Shown: positions 10,101 through 18,199, counted from the stretch's first letter. The stretch is 64,000 nucleotides of DNA from Paeniglutamicibacter sp. Y32M11 (GCF_019285735.1 NZ_CP079107.1:1736001-1800000), one strand, 5' to 3'. Made by a program: numbers and translations. Notes: generated by a model from the sequence alone, not told the origin.

Positions 10101-10565
10101 ATGGACATGAATGATGGGACATTGCAGGACCTGAGCGTGGGACAGGTAGCGGCGCGTTCGGGGGTTGCCGTCTCGGCCTTGCATTTCTATGAGCGTGCGG
10201 GGCTGATCGCCTCACGGCGTACCGCCGGCAATCAGCGTCGCTATGACCGTAGCGTGCTACGCCGGGTGGCCGTCATTCGCGCGGCCCAGCGGGCGGGAAT
10301 TCCGTTGAAGTCGATCGGAGAGATCTTTGCTGGACTGCCTAACGATGTTGCTCCCCTCAAGGAGGACTGGCAGGAAGTCTCCGCCGCATGGCGTGAGGAT
10401 TTGCAGGAGCGGATCCACCAACTTCAATCCCTGCGTGATGGTTTGGGTGGTTGCATTGGTTGCGGTTGCCTTTCATTGGCCGAATGTGGCTTCGTGAACC
10501 CTAACGACAAACTGGCCGATGAACTTGGTGGGGCCAGGTTGTTTAGGGATGACGACTCAATTTGA
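10101..10565 (+). CDS. soxR: SoxR, redox-sensing MerR-family activator
   Basis: The 154-residue protein has a MerR winged helix at the N-terminus (VGQVAARSGVAVSALHFYER), a dimerising helix, and the [2Fe-2S] ligand cluster CIGCGCLSLAEC (C118, C121, C123, C129) that defines SoxR. SoxR turns on its targets when its cluster is oxidised, often by redox-cycling compounds. The start could also be ATG 10107. The stop codon is embedded in a SoxR-type promoter (10562-10592) that faces the next gene, so in this genome the regulator sits directly upstream of a likely target. Confidence 0.95.
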   Translation: MDMNDGTLQDLSVGQVAARSGVAVSALHFYERAGLIASRRTAGNQRRYDRSVLRRVAVIRAAQRAGIPLKSIGEIFAGLPNDVAPLKEDWQEVSAAWREDLQERIHQLQSLRDGLGGCIGCGCLSLAECGFVNPNDKLADELGGARLFRDDDSI

Positions 10566-10592
10566 CCTCAACCTTGGTTGAGGTTCTAGCGT
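10562..10592 (+). promoter_or_regulatory. SoxR box inside a 19-bp-spacer promoter
   Basis: The near-perfect palindrome CCTCAACCTTGGTTGAGG (10566-10583) matches the 18-bp SoxR box (known form CCTCAAG...CTTGAGG). It is centred between a -35 TTGACC (10562-10567) and a -10 TAGCGT (10587-10592) with a 19-bp spacer, the overlong spacing typical of MerR/SoxR-activated promoters. The -35 overlaps the soxR stop codon. It would drive the flavin reductase gene and possibly sodA. Confidence 0.85.
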
Positions 10593-10605
10593 TGAGGGAG
10601 TAGAA

Positions 10606-10634
10606 GGTCGTCCCCGCCCATGCGGGGATGCTCA
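10606..10634. repeat. Single 29-bp unit resembling a type I-E CRISPR repeat
   Basis: The core TCCCCGC-CCAT-GCGGGGA (10611-10628) forms a 7-bp hairpin with a 4-nt loop. In length, spacing and sequence it resembles type I-E repeats (TCCCCGC-N4-GCGGGGAT). Only one copy is seen and there are no cas genes. It lies in the predicted 5' leader of the flavin reductase mRNA, so it may simply be a leader hairpin. Confidence 0.35.
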
Positions 10635-10657
10635 ATGAAAGGATCTCCACACCCGCC

Positions 10658-11176
10658 ATGCAAATCCTGAACCGGTCCGAGTTGGTGGCCGAGCAATTTC
10701 GTCTCGCCTTTGGGAACCATCCCGCAGGTGTCGCTGTCGTCACGGCCAGCGGAGCTCGGGGGCCGGTCGGGATCACCGTTTCGTCGCTGATTTCCGTATC
10801 CGCTGATCCCGCGTATCTGGCCTTCAGCGTCGCCCGGGTCGCGGGTTCGGCCGAAGTGATCCTTCAGGCCAAGAGCATAGTTGTTCACCTGCTAACAGCG
10901 AGCAACGCCGAGATCGCCGCGTTGTTCTCTCGTCCAGGGGCGCAGCGATTTGCGCAACTCCAACGGTGGGAAGAATTATCCACCGGAGAACCACTCATCC
11001 ACGGAGTGGGAGCAGCCCTGCGTTGCACCATCGAGTCCCGGGTCGAAGCCGGGCCAGCCACATTGGTGGTTGCCTCAGTTATGGAGATCCTTGACGGAGA
11101 ATCCCTTGCCGCGCCGCTGGTCTATCACCGGCGCGGCTATCACAGCATCGGTGAGCATTCCCGCCTCACCGCTTGA
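10658..11176 (+). CDS. Flavin reductase family protein (FMN-binding split barrel)
   Basis: A 172-residue protein with the flavin reductase-like fold: FGNHPAGVAVVTASGARGPVGITVSS near the N-terminus is the flavin-contacting region, and the C-terminus has the usual RRGYHSIG. Such proteins reduce FMN or FAD with NAD(P)H, often feeding a partner monooxygenase; no partner is adjacent. The start at ATG 10658 fits the family better than ATG 10628, which lies inside a hairpin. The upstream SoxR-box promoter suggests induction by redox-active compounds, where a flavin reductase could restore reduced flavin or detoxify. Confidence 0.86.
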   Translation: MQILNRSELVAEQFRLAFGNHPAGVAVVTASGARGPVGITVSSLISVSADPAYLAFSVARVAGSAEVILQAKSIVVHLLTASNAEIAALFSRPGAQRFAQLQRWEELSTGEPLIHGVGAALRCTIESRVEAGPATLVVASVMEILDGESLAAPLVYHRRGYHSIGEHSRLTA

Positions 11177-11234
11177 CCAGACCCCCGAAAACCGGGTGTT
11201 CTGGGGTCCACGAAACACGATTTGAGGAGTCATT

Positions 11235-11864
11235 TTGGCTATTTATACCTTGCCTGAGCTGCAGTACGATTACGCCGCTTTGGAGCCGAATATTTCGGCG
11301 CGGATCATGGAGCTGCACCACTCCAAGCACCACGCTACGTATGTTGCTGGGGCGAATACTGCGTTGGAGCAGTTGGCTGAGGCTCGCGAGAAGGGTGAGT
11401 TCGGGGCGATTCCGAAGTTGTCCAAGGATTTGGCGTTCCACTTGGGTGGTCACACCAACCACTCGATTTTCTGGAACAACTTGTCTCCGGAGGGTGGCGA
11501 TAAGCCCGAGGGTGAGTTGGCTGCTGCGATTGATGATGCTTTTGGTTCTTTTGATGCTTTCCGTGCGCACTTCACTGCTGCTGCGATGAGCTTGCAGGGT
11601 TCGGGTTGGGCGTTGTTGGGCTTTGAGGGCTTGGGTGGCCAGTTGGTCATTGAGCAGCTTTATGATCAGCAGGGCAATGTTCCGGTGGCGACGACTCCGT
11701 TGTTGATGTTGGACATGTGGGAGCACGCTTTCTACCTGGATTACGTGAATGTTAAGGCCGACTATGTGAAGGCTTTCTGGAACATTGTGAATTGGGCGGA
11801 TGTGTCGGCTCGTTTTGATGCTGCGCGGGCTGGTGCGGCGAAGCTGATCGTCCCCGGCAAGTAA
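11235..11864 (+). CDS. sodA: Superoxide dismutase, Mn/Fe family
   Basis: The 209-residue enzyme converts superoxide to hydrogen peroxide and oxygen. The metal ligands of the Mn/Fe family are present: H28 in ELHHSKHH, H76 in [11 protein letters not shown]160 and H164 in [13 protein letters not shown]121 in LQGSGW favours the manganese type. Start is TTG 11235, 5 nt after GAGGAG. It lies 58 nt downstream of the SoxR-linked flavin reductase, with a short GACCCC/GGGGTC hairpin between. Codon use is strikingly different from its neighbours: leucine is mostly TTG and many codons end in G or T. A terminator follows at 11885. Confidence 0.96.
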   Translation: MAIYTLPELQYDYAALEPNISARIMELHHSKHHATYVAGANTALEQLAEAREKGEFGAIPKLSKDLAFHLGGHTNHSIFWNNLSPEGGDKPEGELAAAIDDAFGSFDAFRAHFTAAAMSLQGSGWALLGFEGLGGQLVIEQLYDQQGNVPVATTPLLMLDMWEHAFYLDYVNVKADYVKAFWNIVNWADVSARFDAARAGAAKLIVPGK

Positions 11865-11884
11865 CAGGCACTAAAACTAAGTCG

Positions 11885-11932
11885 GGCGGCTCTGAAGCCG
11901 GAGAATTTCTCCGCTAACAGAGCCGCCTTTTT
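11885..11932 (+). terminator. Rho-independent terminator after sodA
   Basis: GGCGGCTCTG (11885-11894) pairs with CAGAGCCGCC (11918-11927), followed by five T. The enclosed sequence contains a small secondary stem (CGGAGAA/TTCTCCG). Confidence 0.88.
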
Positions 11933-11962
11933 GTGCAATTTATCAAGGAGCAATGTGCGAAC

Positions 11963-13411
11963 TCAGAACCGCGATGAAGAACCCGATCCGGAGAAGCTGC
12001 CACCACTGGAGCCGTATCCGGTGCTCCCGCCGGAAGAAGTACTAGGAGAGCGACTTTCCTGAACACTGGAGCGGCCCGCCCTGAAACCGCTACTCAGGCC
12101 GATCACCGACCAGAATCTGGTCGAAGGATACACCGTTCCCAGAATGCTGTGCTCCGAAGCTCCGCTGGCTTTTGAGGCATCTGCCGATCCCATGGCAGTG
12201 CGCATGAGTTCGGCCTCCTTGGTCGTTTTGGCGTATTTTTTGATCATGGTTTCGGAGTGCTGCTTCAGCAGTTCTGTTAGTTCTTCACGGGACGCAGCGA
12301 TCTTGTCCAGTGCGTCTTCCGGGGTCAACTCTCCGGAGCTAATATCGGCTGCCCACTTGTCCATTTGAATGGCCGTCAAGGATTCAAATCTGCTCAGGGC
12401 GAGCGCTGAGGCGGATTGCGGATCAGAGTCTTTGTCTGCCAAGAGTTGTTGGATGGCGGTGAGGTCCTCGCGTAGGGGAACCAGCTGGCGATCCCACGCT
12501 GCGCCCCAGCCCGATCCCATGTTAAGCAACATATTGGTATCGGCAATGACATCATCGAGGCGGTCTAGCTCCGTTGCTTTCGTGGCGAATTTTTCTAAGA
12601 GAAGTGCCGTTCGTTTGCTGTTAAGGTCTTTTGTCGTCAATGCCTCGGCCGCGTGGCTCTGCTTTGTCAGTTGTGCATAAGCAACCATGAAACCGCGGTA
12701 TTTTTCCAGAACTAGGCTCCCGTAGCGCGATGAACTATTGATGGTCTTGGCATTAAGCTCGGTGACTTCCAGATCCATGCTCACGTTCGCGTAGCTGGTA
12801 TTTGCGGTTTGCAGTGCCTTTTTGGAGCGGTTCCGATAGATTCTGCGGACAGCCAGGGTGCTGCCCAGCGATATGCCACCAGTCACCACGAGAATACCCG
12901 TCCAGATATAGAGCACGGGAGACTTGTACCAGGGGCGATTCATCAATTGTGCTGCGCGTTCAACGCCCGCGATCGTCGCGTCGGTCCACTGAGCCTCGCG
13001 CAGTAGTTCTTTCGTGGATTCTTGGATGTCGTCACGTTGACTGGGTGAGACCTTGCGGTCTTCTCCGAAGTAGGTGCCTACCTGACGCCCCGATGTGTCT
13101 AGTGCAAAAATGAATAACGAGTCCGCCCATTCTTGCCGGTTTGAACTGAGCCACTCGGGATGGGCTTCGCGGGCGAAACGCAGCACCTCCTCATTGAGGT
13201 TGTCGTTGGGGTCACCGGCACGGGTATAGATGACGACCTTGGTCGGCTCGTTGAAATTGATCTCTTCGATGGCAGGAATCAAGGACTTTGATTCCAATGA
13301 TCCAGCAGTGTCTTCAACGACGATGTCCGCCGCCGCGACGGCCTGCGCCGCAGGCGCTCCCGTCAATAGCAACAGGGCCGCCACGGCCAGTGTGGTGTAT
13401 ATCGTTCGCAT
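11963..13411 (-). CDS. DUF5129 domain protein with TPM-like extracytoplasmic domain
   Basis: A 482-residue protein with a signal peptide (residues 1-25, cut after AQA), an extracytoplasmic domain of TPM/YgcG type (residues ~30-155; IVVEDTAGSL, VVIYTRAGD), one transmembrane segment (about residues 166-188), a long helical cytoplasmic region, and a Gly/Ser-rich tail ending SGGSFSGSGSSSRF, as in many TPM proteins. This fits the DUF5129 family known from Micrococcaceae. Function is not established; TPM domains are discussed in connection with membrane-protein quality control. It stands alone between sodA and the LysE gene, with no obvious operon partner. Confidence 0.8.
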   Translation of the reverse strand: MRTIYTTLAVAALLLLTGAPAAQAVAAADIVVEDTAGSLESKSLIPAIEEINFNEPTKVVIYTRAGDPNDNLNEEVLRFAREAHPEWLSSNRQEWADSLFIFALDTSGRQVGTYFGEDRKVSPSQRDDIQESTKELLREAQWTDATIAGVERAAQLMNRPWYKSPVLYIWTGILVVTGGISLGSTLAVRRIYRNRSKKALQTANTSYANVSMDLEVTELNAKTINSSSRYGSLVLEKYRGFMVAYAQLTKQSHAAEALTTKDLNSKRTALLLEKFATKATELDRLDDVIADTNMLLNMGSGWGAAWDRQLVPLREDLTAIQQLLADKDSDPQSASALALSRFESLTAIQMDKWAADISSGELTPEDALDKIAASREELTELLKQHSETMIKKYAKTTKEAELMRTAMGSADASKASGASEHSILGTVYPSTRFWSVIGLSSGFRAGRSSVQESRSPSTSSGGSTGYGSSGGSFSGSGSSSRF

Positions 13412-13506
13412 GTTATGCCGTTCCTCGGATGCAGTCTCTGCTTTGCACCTTAGCTGGATTACCCCAACCGATCGACCGTACGTTCGTGGTGGCGCGCCGC
13501 GGTGAA

Positions 13507-14271
13507 CTACGACAGTATCGAGCGAACCAAGTCCAGCAAGACGGGAGCCTGCTCGAGAATGAGGACCAGGCCCAGCGAAATCATGACGATGCCGCTGAAC
13601 AGAGTGATGAAGCGGGCTGCCGTCGGGCGCTGACGCAGCAGGACTTTGGCACCAAAAGCAACACCTGCGTAGATGAACACCGTGAGCACCATGTGGCTAG
13701 TGCCCAAGATGGCCGTCTGAAGCGGCACCGGAAGCGGTGCATCGGCGTGGATGAACTGTGGGATGAGGGCTAGGTAGAGCAGCAGGGCCTTGGGATTAGT
13801 CCCGCTGGTACCCAAACCACGGACGAAGGCCCGGCCAAAGAAGCGATCTTGATGTTTTGAGACAGTTTGAGCAGGAACGCGGGTCAGGACCATGGTGTCG
13901 GTGCGACCGAGGGTGTCGGGTACTGGAACATTGGTCGACATGGCGCTGGGGCGTTCTCGATTCACCGCTGCATCGGCCGAGAACCCGGCCTTTCGCCATG
14001 ACCTGCAGGTGCCGATTCCTAGCCAGATCAGGTAGGCGGCTCCACCGAGAGTGAGCCAAGTCAGTAATTGCGGCATGCTCACGATCAAGGCAGCCATTCC
14101 GGCCACGATCAGAAGTGTATGGAAAACATAACCGGCACCGAGCCCCACAATGGCGGAGGACATGCGGTATCGACCCAGCCCAGCGGCGATAGCGTAGGCC
14201 CAGTCGGCGCCTGGTGTCATTGCTAGCGCGAATGAGACTGCCAAGAAGCCAAGTATGGCGTTCAGTTCCAT
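13507..14271 (-). CDS. LysE/RhtB family amino-acid exporter
   Basis: A 254-residue membrane protein with the LysE fold: five to six hydrophobic segments, the early FALAMTPGADWAYAIAAGLG (with the conserved TPG) and GTNPKALLLYLALIPQFI in the middle. It is longer than the usual ~210 residues because of a polar insert at about residues 98-145 between the third and fourth segments. LysE-type exporters expel basic or neutral amino acids. The divergent Lrp-type regulator gene at 14438 is the probable controller, as in lysE/lysG pairs, though the regulator class differs. Confidence 0.9.
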   Translation of the reverse strand: MELNAILGFLAVSFALAMTPGADWAYAIAAGLGRYRMSSAIVGLGAGYVFHTLLIVAGMAALIVSMPQLLTWLTLGGAAYLIWLGIGTCRSWRKAGFSADAAVNRERPSAMSTNVPVPDTLGRTDTMVLTRVPAQTVSKHQDRFFGRAFVRGLGTSGTNPKALLLYLALIPQFIHADAPLPVPLQTAILGTSHMVLTVFIYAGVAFGAKVLLRQRPTAARFITLFSGIVMISLGLVLILEQAPVLLDLVRSILS

Positions 14272-14364
14272 GATGGATCACTTTCTTCGTTTGAATCTAC
14301 CGGCAAGTTTAGGAAGAAAATGACGAAATGTGCTTGCCTGTTCTCGCATAAAAATTCACAATCG

Positions 14365-14410
14365 AGCAAGATATAAGTTGATACAGTAAGTACTGTGCAA
14401 GAATCTTGCT
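14365..14410. promoter_or_regulatory. Nested inverted repeats between lysE-like and lrp-like genes
   Basis: An inner palindrome ACAGTAAGTACTGT (14383-14396) sits inside outer arms AGCAAGAT (14365-14372) and ATCTTGCT (14403-14410). The centres differ by 2 nt. The location, an AT-rich divergent promoter region next to an Lrp-family gene, makes this the likely regulator binding region. Confidence 0.5.
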
Positions 14411-14437
14411 TCGGCAATGGGACGTGCTTGAAAATCT

Positions 14438-14902
14438 ATGGATGGATGCCCGCCAATGGACGGAATGGACCGAGCTATGCTGCGTCGACTGCAGGACGAC
14501 GGCAGAATGACCGCCACTGCTCTGGCCGAAGGCGTGGGGTTGACGCTCGCTCCGTGCCACAGGCGGCTGCGCGAGTTGGAAAACAGCGGTGTCATTCGTG
14601 GGTATCGGGTGGATGTCGATCCGGCCAAGGTGGGGCTTGGATTCGAGGCCTTGGTGTTTGTGACACTCAAGGACCGCCTGAGCCTGAAGCCCTTTGAAGA
14701 AGAAGTCGCTGAAATTGGTCCGATTATTGACGCCCAGCGGCTCTTTGGCGACCCTGACTTCCTGCTCCGCGTTATGGCCGAAGACCTACCGGCCTACCAA
14801 CGTTTTTATGACGACGTTCTGGTGGGGTTACCCGGCGTGGAGAAGCTCACCAGCACGATCGTTATGAAGAGCATTAAGTCTGGTGGCCGGCTCCCGATCT
14901 AA
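14438..14902 (+). CDS. Lrp/AsnC family transcriptional regulator
   Basis: A 154-residue regulator with an N-terminal helix-turn-helix (MDRAMLRRLQDDGRMTATAL, then VGLTLAPCHRRLRELENSG) and a C-terminal RAM/AsnC ligand-binding domain (YRVDVDPAKVGLGFEALVFV and the GDPDFLLRV region). Lrp-family proteins sense amino acids as octamers. The start may be ATG 14438 or 14456; neither has a clear ribosome site. Divergent orientation to the LysE-family exporter implies it controls export of an amino acid. A bidirectional terminator follows at 14919. Confidence 0.92.
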   Translation: MDGCPPMDGMDRAMLRRLQDDGRMTATALAEGVGLTLAPCHRRLRELENSGVIRGYRVDVDPAKVGLGFEALVFVTLKDRLSLKPFEEEVAEIGPIIDAQRLFGDPDFLLRVMAEDLPAYQRFYDDVLVGLPGVEKLTSTIVMKSIKSGGRLPI

Positions 14903-14918
14903 CTACGCATCGACACAA

Positions 14919-14960
14919 AAAAGCGGCACACGCCAGGGAATTCTGGTGTGTGCCGCTTTT
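14919..14960. terminator. Bidirectional hairpin terminator
   Basis: An 18-bp stem (14919-14936 with 14943-14960, one G-T pair) and a 6-nt GGAATT loop, flanked by A and T runs. It can end the Lrp-family gene on the plus strand and tRNA-Arg on the minus strand. Confidence 0.87.
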
Positions 14961-14963
14961 ATT

Positions 14964-15040
14964 TGGTGCCCCCGACGCGATTCGAACGCGTGACCTAGAG
15001 ATTAGAAGGCTCTTGCTCTATCCATCTGAGCTACGGGGGC
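14964..15040 (-). tRNA. tRNA-Arg (anticodon UCU)
   Basis: Acceptor GCCCCCG pairs perfectly with CGGGGGC; D arm GCTC/GAGC; anticodon loop CTTCTAA gives UCU, reading AGA (and AGG by wobble); T arm has TTCGAAT. The discriminator is A at 14967 and CCA is encoded at 14966-14964. The last anticodon-stem pair is a C-U mismatch. Confidence 0.95.
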
Positions 15041-15079
15041 GGCACAAGAATCATAGCCCAAACCGGCCGGTCACTCATA

Positions 15080-15127
15080 TTTCACCCTTGGCGATACTCT
15101 GATATGAAGGGTGGCGAAGGGGTGAAA
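15080..15127. promoter_or_regulatory. Inverted repeat upstream of the MFS gene
   Basis: TTTCACCCTT (15080-15089) is mirrored by AAGGGGTGAAA (15117-15127), with a further AAGGGTG copy at 15107-15113. The repeat lies 40-90 bp upstream of the MFS transporter start and may be an operator. No regulator gene is adjacent. Confidence 0.35.
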
Positions 15128-15166
15128 GCAATTACTCACGACGTATGATGAAAGAGTCAACTTTGC

Positions 15167-16474
15167 GTGTCATCTACCGCAGAATCACCTGCCAGCCCGC
15201 CACCAAGAAAACGAGAGGATGCCGTGCCGAACCAATCTCGAGAAATATCCATCGCTCCACCATCGACGAACCATATGACATGGAGAAACTCGATTTTCGG
15301 CATCTTCTTTTTGTGCGGCTTTGTGTTCGCAACTTGGGTGGCACGGCTTCCGGCAGTACGCGAACAGCTTGAGCTCTCCACCGCAGATGTTGGAGTCCTA
15401 CTCTTTTCGATGGCAGTCGGATCGATCGGCGGTCTGGCCTTCGCCCCGAGCATCTTGGCAAGATTGGGCATCCGGCGCGGCATTAGATTGGGCCTGCTAA
15501 CCCTGGGCGTAGCTATGTCTCTACTGGGAGTTGCTACGGAGGCACTTGGCAGCACCGTGAGCGCCATGGCCATTCTTGTTGTCTACGGCTTCGTTTTCAG
15601 CGCGACCGACGTCATGATGAACGTTGACGGAGCTGCACTCGAACGCTCTCTGGGTAAGACGATCCTGCCCATGATGCACGCCTTCTTCAGCTTTGGGACC
15701 ATCGTTGGAGCTGTTGCCGGAGCGGGCGCCGCGCGACTAGGCATCGACGTGATGCTGAACTTTGCCGGAGCCGGCGTGCTGACCATGGGGCTCGGCCTGT
15801 TCTTTGTTCGCAATGTCTCGGGCAGAGCCGCAAGCGTCGAACCATCGATCGAGAAGCCTGGGGAACACCGCTGTTGGCACCGGCGACTGACCGGGCTGAT
15901 GCGTGAGGGTAACTTGTTGCTCATCGGGCTCATGGTCGCAGGACTTGCATTTGCCGAAGGCACCGCCAACGACTGGCTGACCATCGCCTCGGTGGATGAC
16001 CATGGATTCAGCGAAGCAACCGGTGCGCTGGTCTTTGGAGCATTCGTGGCAGCGATGACCGTGGGCCGAGTCTTTGGTGGGCCGTTGATCGACCGGATGG
16101 GTCACAAACGCGTCCTGGTGTTTATGGGAGTGCTCGGCTTGGCAGGAATTGTCCTGTTTATTGTTGCGCCAGCTCCGTGGGCGGTATTCGCCGGAGCGGT
16201 GCTCTGGGGTCTGGGCGGCTCGCTGGGTTTCCCCGTGGGTATGAGCGTCGCCGCGGCGCATCCCACCAATGGGCCGCGACGCGTGGGGATTGTTGCCGTA
16301 TTTGGCTATTCATCGATGCTCATCGGGCCGCCGGTGCTCGGCTTTCTCGGTGAACACTTTGGAGTACTGCGCGCGTTCATCTTGGTAGCAGGCATCTTGC
16401 TACTCACGCTGTTGATCACGCCCAAGGCAACTGCAGCGCCGGCTTTGCACCAGGCGCCGCAGCGCGTGAATTAG
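15167..16474 (+). CDS. MFS transporter, YbjJ-like
   Basis: A 435-residue major facilitator with about 12 hydrophobic segments. The first loop has VARLPAVREQL, and the second half carries GRVFGGPLIDRMGHKR, the MFS motif between segments. The overall pattern (NDWLTIASVDDHGFSEATGA) resembles the YbjJ group of drug/sugar-like MFS proteins of unknown substrate. GTG 15167 is the longest start; GTG 15224, preceded by GAGAGGA, is also plausible and would remove a 19-residue polar extension. The stop overlaps the convergent aldo/keto reductase gene by 4 nt. Confidence 0.86.
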   Translation: MSSTAESPASPPPRKREDAVPNQSREISIAPPSTNHMTWRNSIFGIFFLCGFVFATWVARLPAVREQLELSTADVGVLLFSMAVGSIGGLAFAPSILARLGIRRGIRLGLLTLGVAMSLLGVATEALGSTVSAMAILVVYGFVFSATDVMMNVDGAALERSLGKTILPMMHAFFSFGTIVGAVAGAGAARLGIDVMLNFAGAGVLTMGLGLFFVRNVSGRAASVEPSIEKPGEHRCWHRRLTGLMREGNLLLIGLMVAGLAFAEGTANDWLTIASVDDHGFSEATGALVFGAFVAAMTVGRVFGGPLIDRMGHKRVLVFMGVLGLAGIVLFIVAPAPWAVFAGAVLWGLGGSLGFPVGMSVAAAHPTNGPRRVGIVAVFGYSSMLIGPPVLGFLGEHFGVLRAFILVAGILLLTLLITPKATAAPALHQAPQRVN

Positions 16475-17316
16475 TGCCCGAAAGTCATTGGATCCGCCGG
16501 CTTATCGGCAGTGCCGTTGAGGCTATCGATAGCCAGAATTTCCTCGGCTGAAAGATTAAAAGCAAAGACATCCAAGTTCTCCGCCAAGCGACTGGGATCC
16601 GATGTCTTGGGGATTGGGACAACTCCGCGCTCGATCTGCCAGCGAAGCACTGCCTGAGCCGGGGTGACATCGTGCGCTCGTGCCGCCGCCAAGACCGGGG
16701 CTGCCTGCAGCAGATCATGCTTCCCCCGACCCAATGGTGCCCAGCCCTCGGTGAGGATACCGTGTTTGGCGTGGAAGGCGAGGCGTTCATCTTCCAGCCA
16801 AAACGGCGAGTGTTGAATTTGGTTGACGTCGGGGGCCACTCCGGTGGCTTCGATCAGTTCCTGCAGCTGCCCGGTGGTGAAATTTGAGGTTCCGATAGCG
16901 CGCACGCGTCCGCGTTTGAGCAGCTTCACCAATCCCTCCCATGCAGCCACATATTTCCCTTCCTGCGGGTTGGGCCAGTGGATCAGGAATAGGTCAAGGT
17001 ATTCCACACCTAGCCGCTGGCAGCTGTGCTCCCACGCGTCCTGCACACCCTGCAACGAATGCCACTGCACGTTGAACTTTGAGGTGATAAACAGTTCCTC
17101 GCGGGGGATTGACGTTGATCCGATGCCTTCCCCGATGCCCTTCTCATTGCCGTAGTTCTCGGCGGTGTCGATCAGGCGGTATCCGGCGTCCAGGGCGTGC
17201 ACGACAGCCGCACCAGCCGCAATGTCATCCAACGGCCACGTACCAAGGCCGATGGAAGGGATAAATGCGCCATTGTTGAGTTCTCGAAGTGGGACCGCTG
17301 CATGATTATCTGACAT
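16471..17316 (-). CDS. Aldo/keto reductase
   Basis: A 281-residue NADPH-dependent oxidoreductase with the full AKR catalytic tetrad: D50 and Y55 (RLIDTAENYGNE), K80 (FITSKFN) and H113 (LIHWPNP). The C-terminal nucleotide-binding region IPKTSDPSRLAENLDVF is present. It resembles the AKR5 2,5-diketo-D-gluconate reductase group, which reduce diverse aldehydes and ketones. The physiological substrate cannot be read from context: its neighbours are a convergent MFS gene and a divergent SSB gene. Confidence 0.93.
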   Translation of the reverse strand: MSDNHAAVPLRELNNGAFIPSIGLGTWPLDDIAAGAAVVHALDAGYRLIDTAENYGNEKGIGEGIGSTSIPREELFITSKFNVQWHSLQGVQDAWEHSCQRLGVEYLDLFLIHWPNPQEGKYVAAWEGLVKLLKRGRVRAIGTSNFTTGQLQELIEATGVAPDVNQIQHSPFWLEDERLAFHAKHGILTEGWAPLGRGKHDLLQAAPVLAAARAHDVTPAQAVLRWQIERGVVPIPKTSDPSRLAENLDVFAFNLSAEEILAIDSLNGTADKPADPMTFGH

Positions 17317-17589
17317 TTGGCCATGCTATGGCACCAACGAGATTCCCGATAGGGGGCCATCGCCCAGCACTCCGGAGACCGGCGCTTTGCTCAAGATGCG
17401 TACGAGCGGGCAGCACCATGAAATCGCGGACAGTTCCCCGCACGGCAACGGCCGAAAATCGCGACTCGTGATGGCAAAAGGAGTTTTCCACACCCGGTTC
17501 ACGGAGCGAGGTGCTGCGCGGCAAGAAGCTTGCACACTGAGGTGATGTAGCAGGAGGTACCTGCAAACAGTCGAACATTGGAGTGCACC

Positions 17590-18084
17590 ATGACGGACCA
17601 CATTACGTTGCGCGGTGTGGTGGGAACCGAGCCCCGCCAGAACGCGGGTAGCAGCGGTACTCTCATTGCAAAATTCCGGATGGTGAGCAACGAGCGCCGC
17701 CAGGATCCCGAAACGGGGCAATGGGCCGACGTGCACAGCAATTGGTACACCGTGTCTTGTTTTCGGGCCATGGCCACCAACCTGCTCGCCAGCATCCACA
17801 TGGGTGACCATGTGGTGGTCTACGGCAAGATGCAGGTGCGCGAATTTGATCGCCAGGATGGCACTCGCGGATTCAGCGTGGACATTGAGGCCATGGCGTT
17901 GGGCCATGATCTACGGTTCGGAGTCAGCCGATTCGAGCGGGTGAGGCGCGCAGGTAGTGAAGAAGGTGCCGACGGTCGAACTCACCAGACAACCGCAGCG
18001 CGTGGTCACAACGAGTCAAATGACGAGCTCGCCGAGACCGGTTGGTCGGAAGAGGAATCGGGAAAAGAAGCTGAGGCGGCCTAG
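17590..18084 (+). CDS. ssb: Stand-alone single-stranded DNA-binding protein
   Basis: A 164-residue OB-fold SSB: ITLRGVVGTEPR, FRMVSNERR, SNWYTVSCFRAMATNLL and GDHVVVYGKMQVREF follow the family pattern. The tail is acidic but lacks the usual DDDIPF-like tip that binds partner proteins. This is not the rpsF-ssb-rpsR-rplI locus, so it is a second SSB. A TTG codon at 17578 could extend it by four residues, but ATG 17590 with GGAG 6 nt upstream is preferred. It lies upstream of ettA with a 150-nt gap. Likely role: repair, recombination or competence, as for other paralogous SSBs. Confidence 0.87.
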   Translation: MTDHITLRGVVGTEPRQNAGSSGTLIAKFRMVSNERRQDPETGQWADVHSNWYTVSCFRAMATNLLASIHMGDHVVVYGKMQVREFDRQDGTRGFSVDIEAMALGHDLRFGVSRFERVRRAGSEEGADGRTHQTTAARGHNESNDELAETGWSEEESGKEAEAA

Positions 18085-18199
18085 CGGGTTTGCGGCATCG
18101 AACACAGCGTCAGATACCTGGTCGGCCACGGCGATTGACCGCCGTGGCCGACTCATGTGTGCAGGAACATGTGCCATCAGCCGAAACTAGTGGCGAAAA

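Noticed and set aside
10606-10634. CRISPR array
   Set aside because: Only a single repeat-like unit is present, with no second repeat, spacer or cas gene; kept as a lone repeat, not an array.
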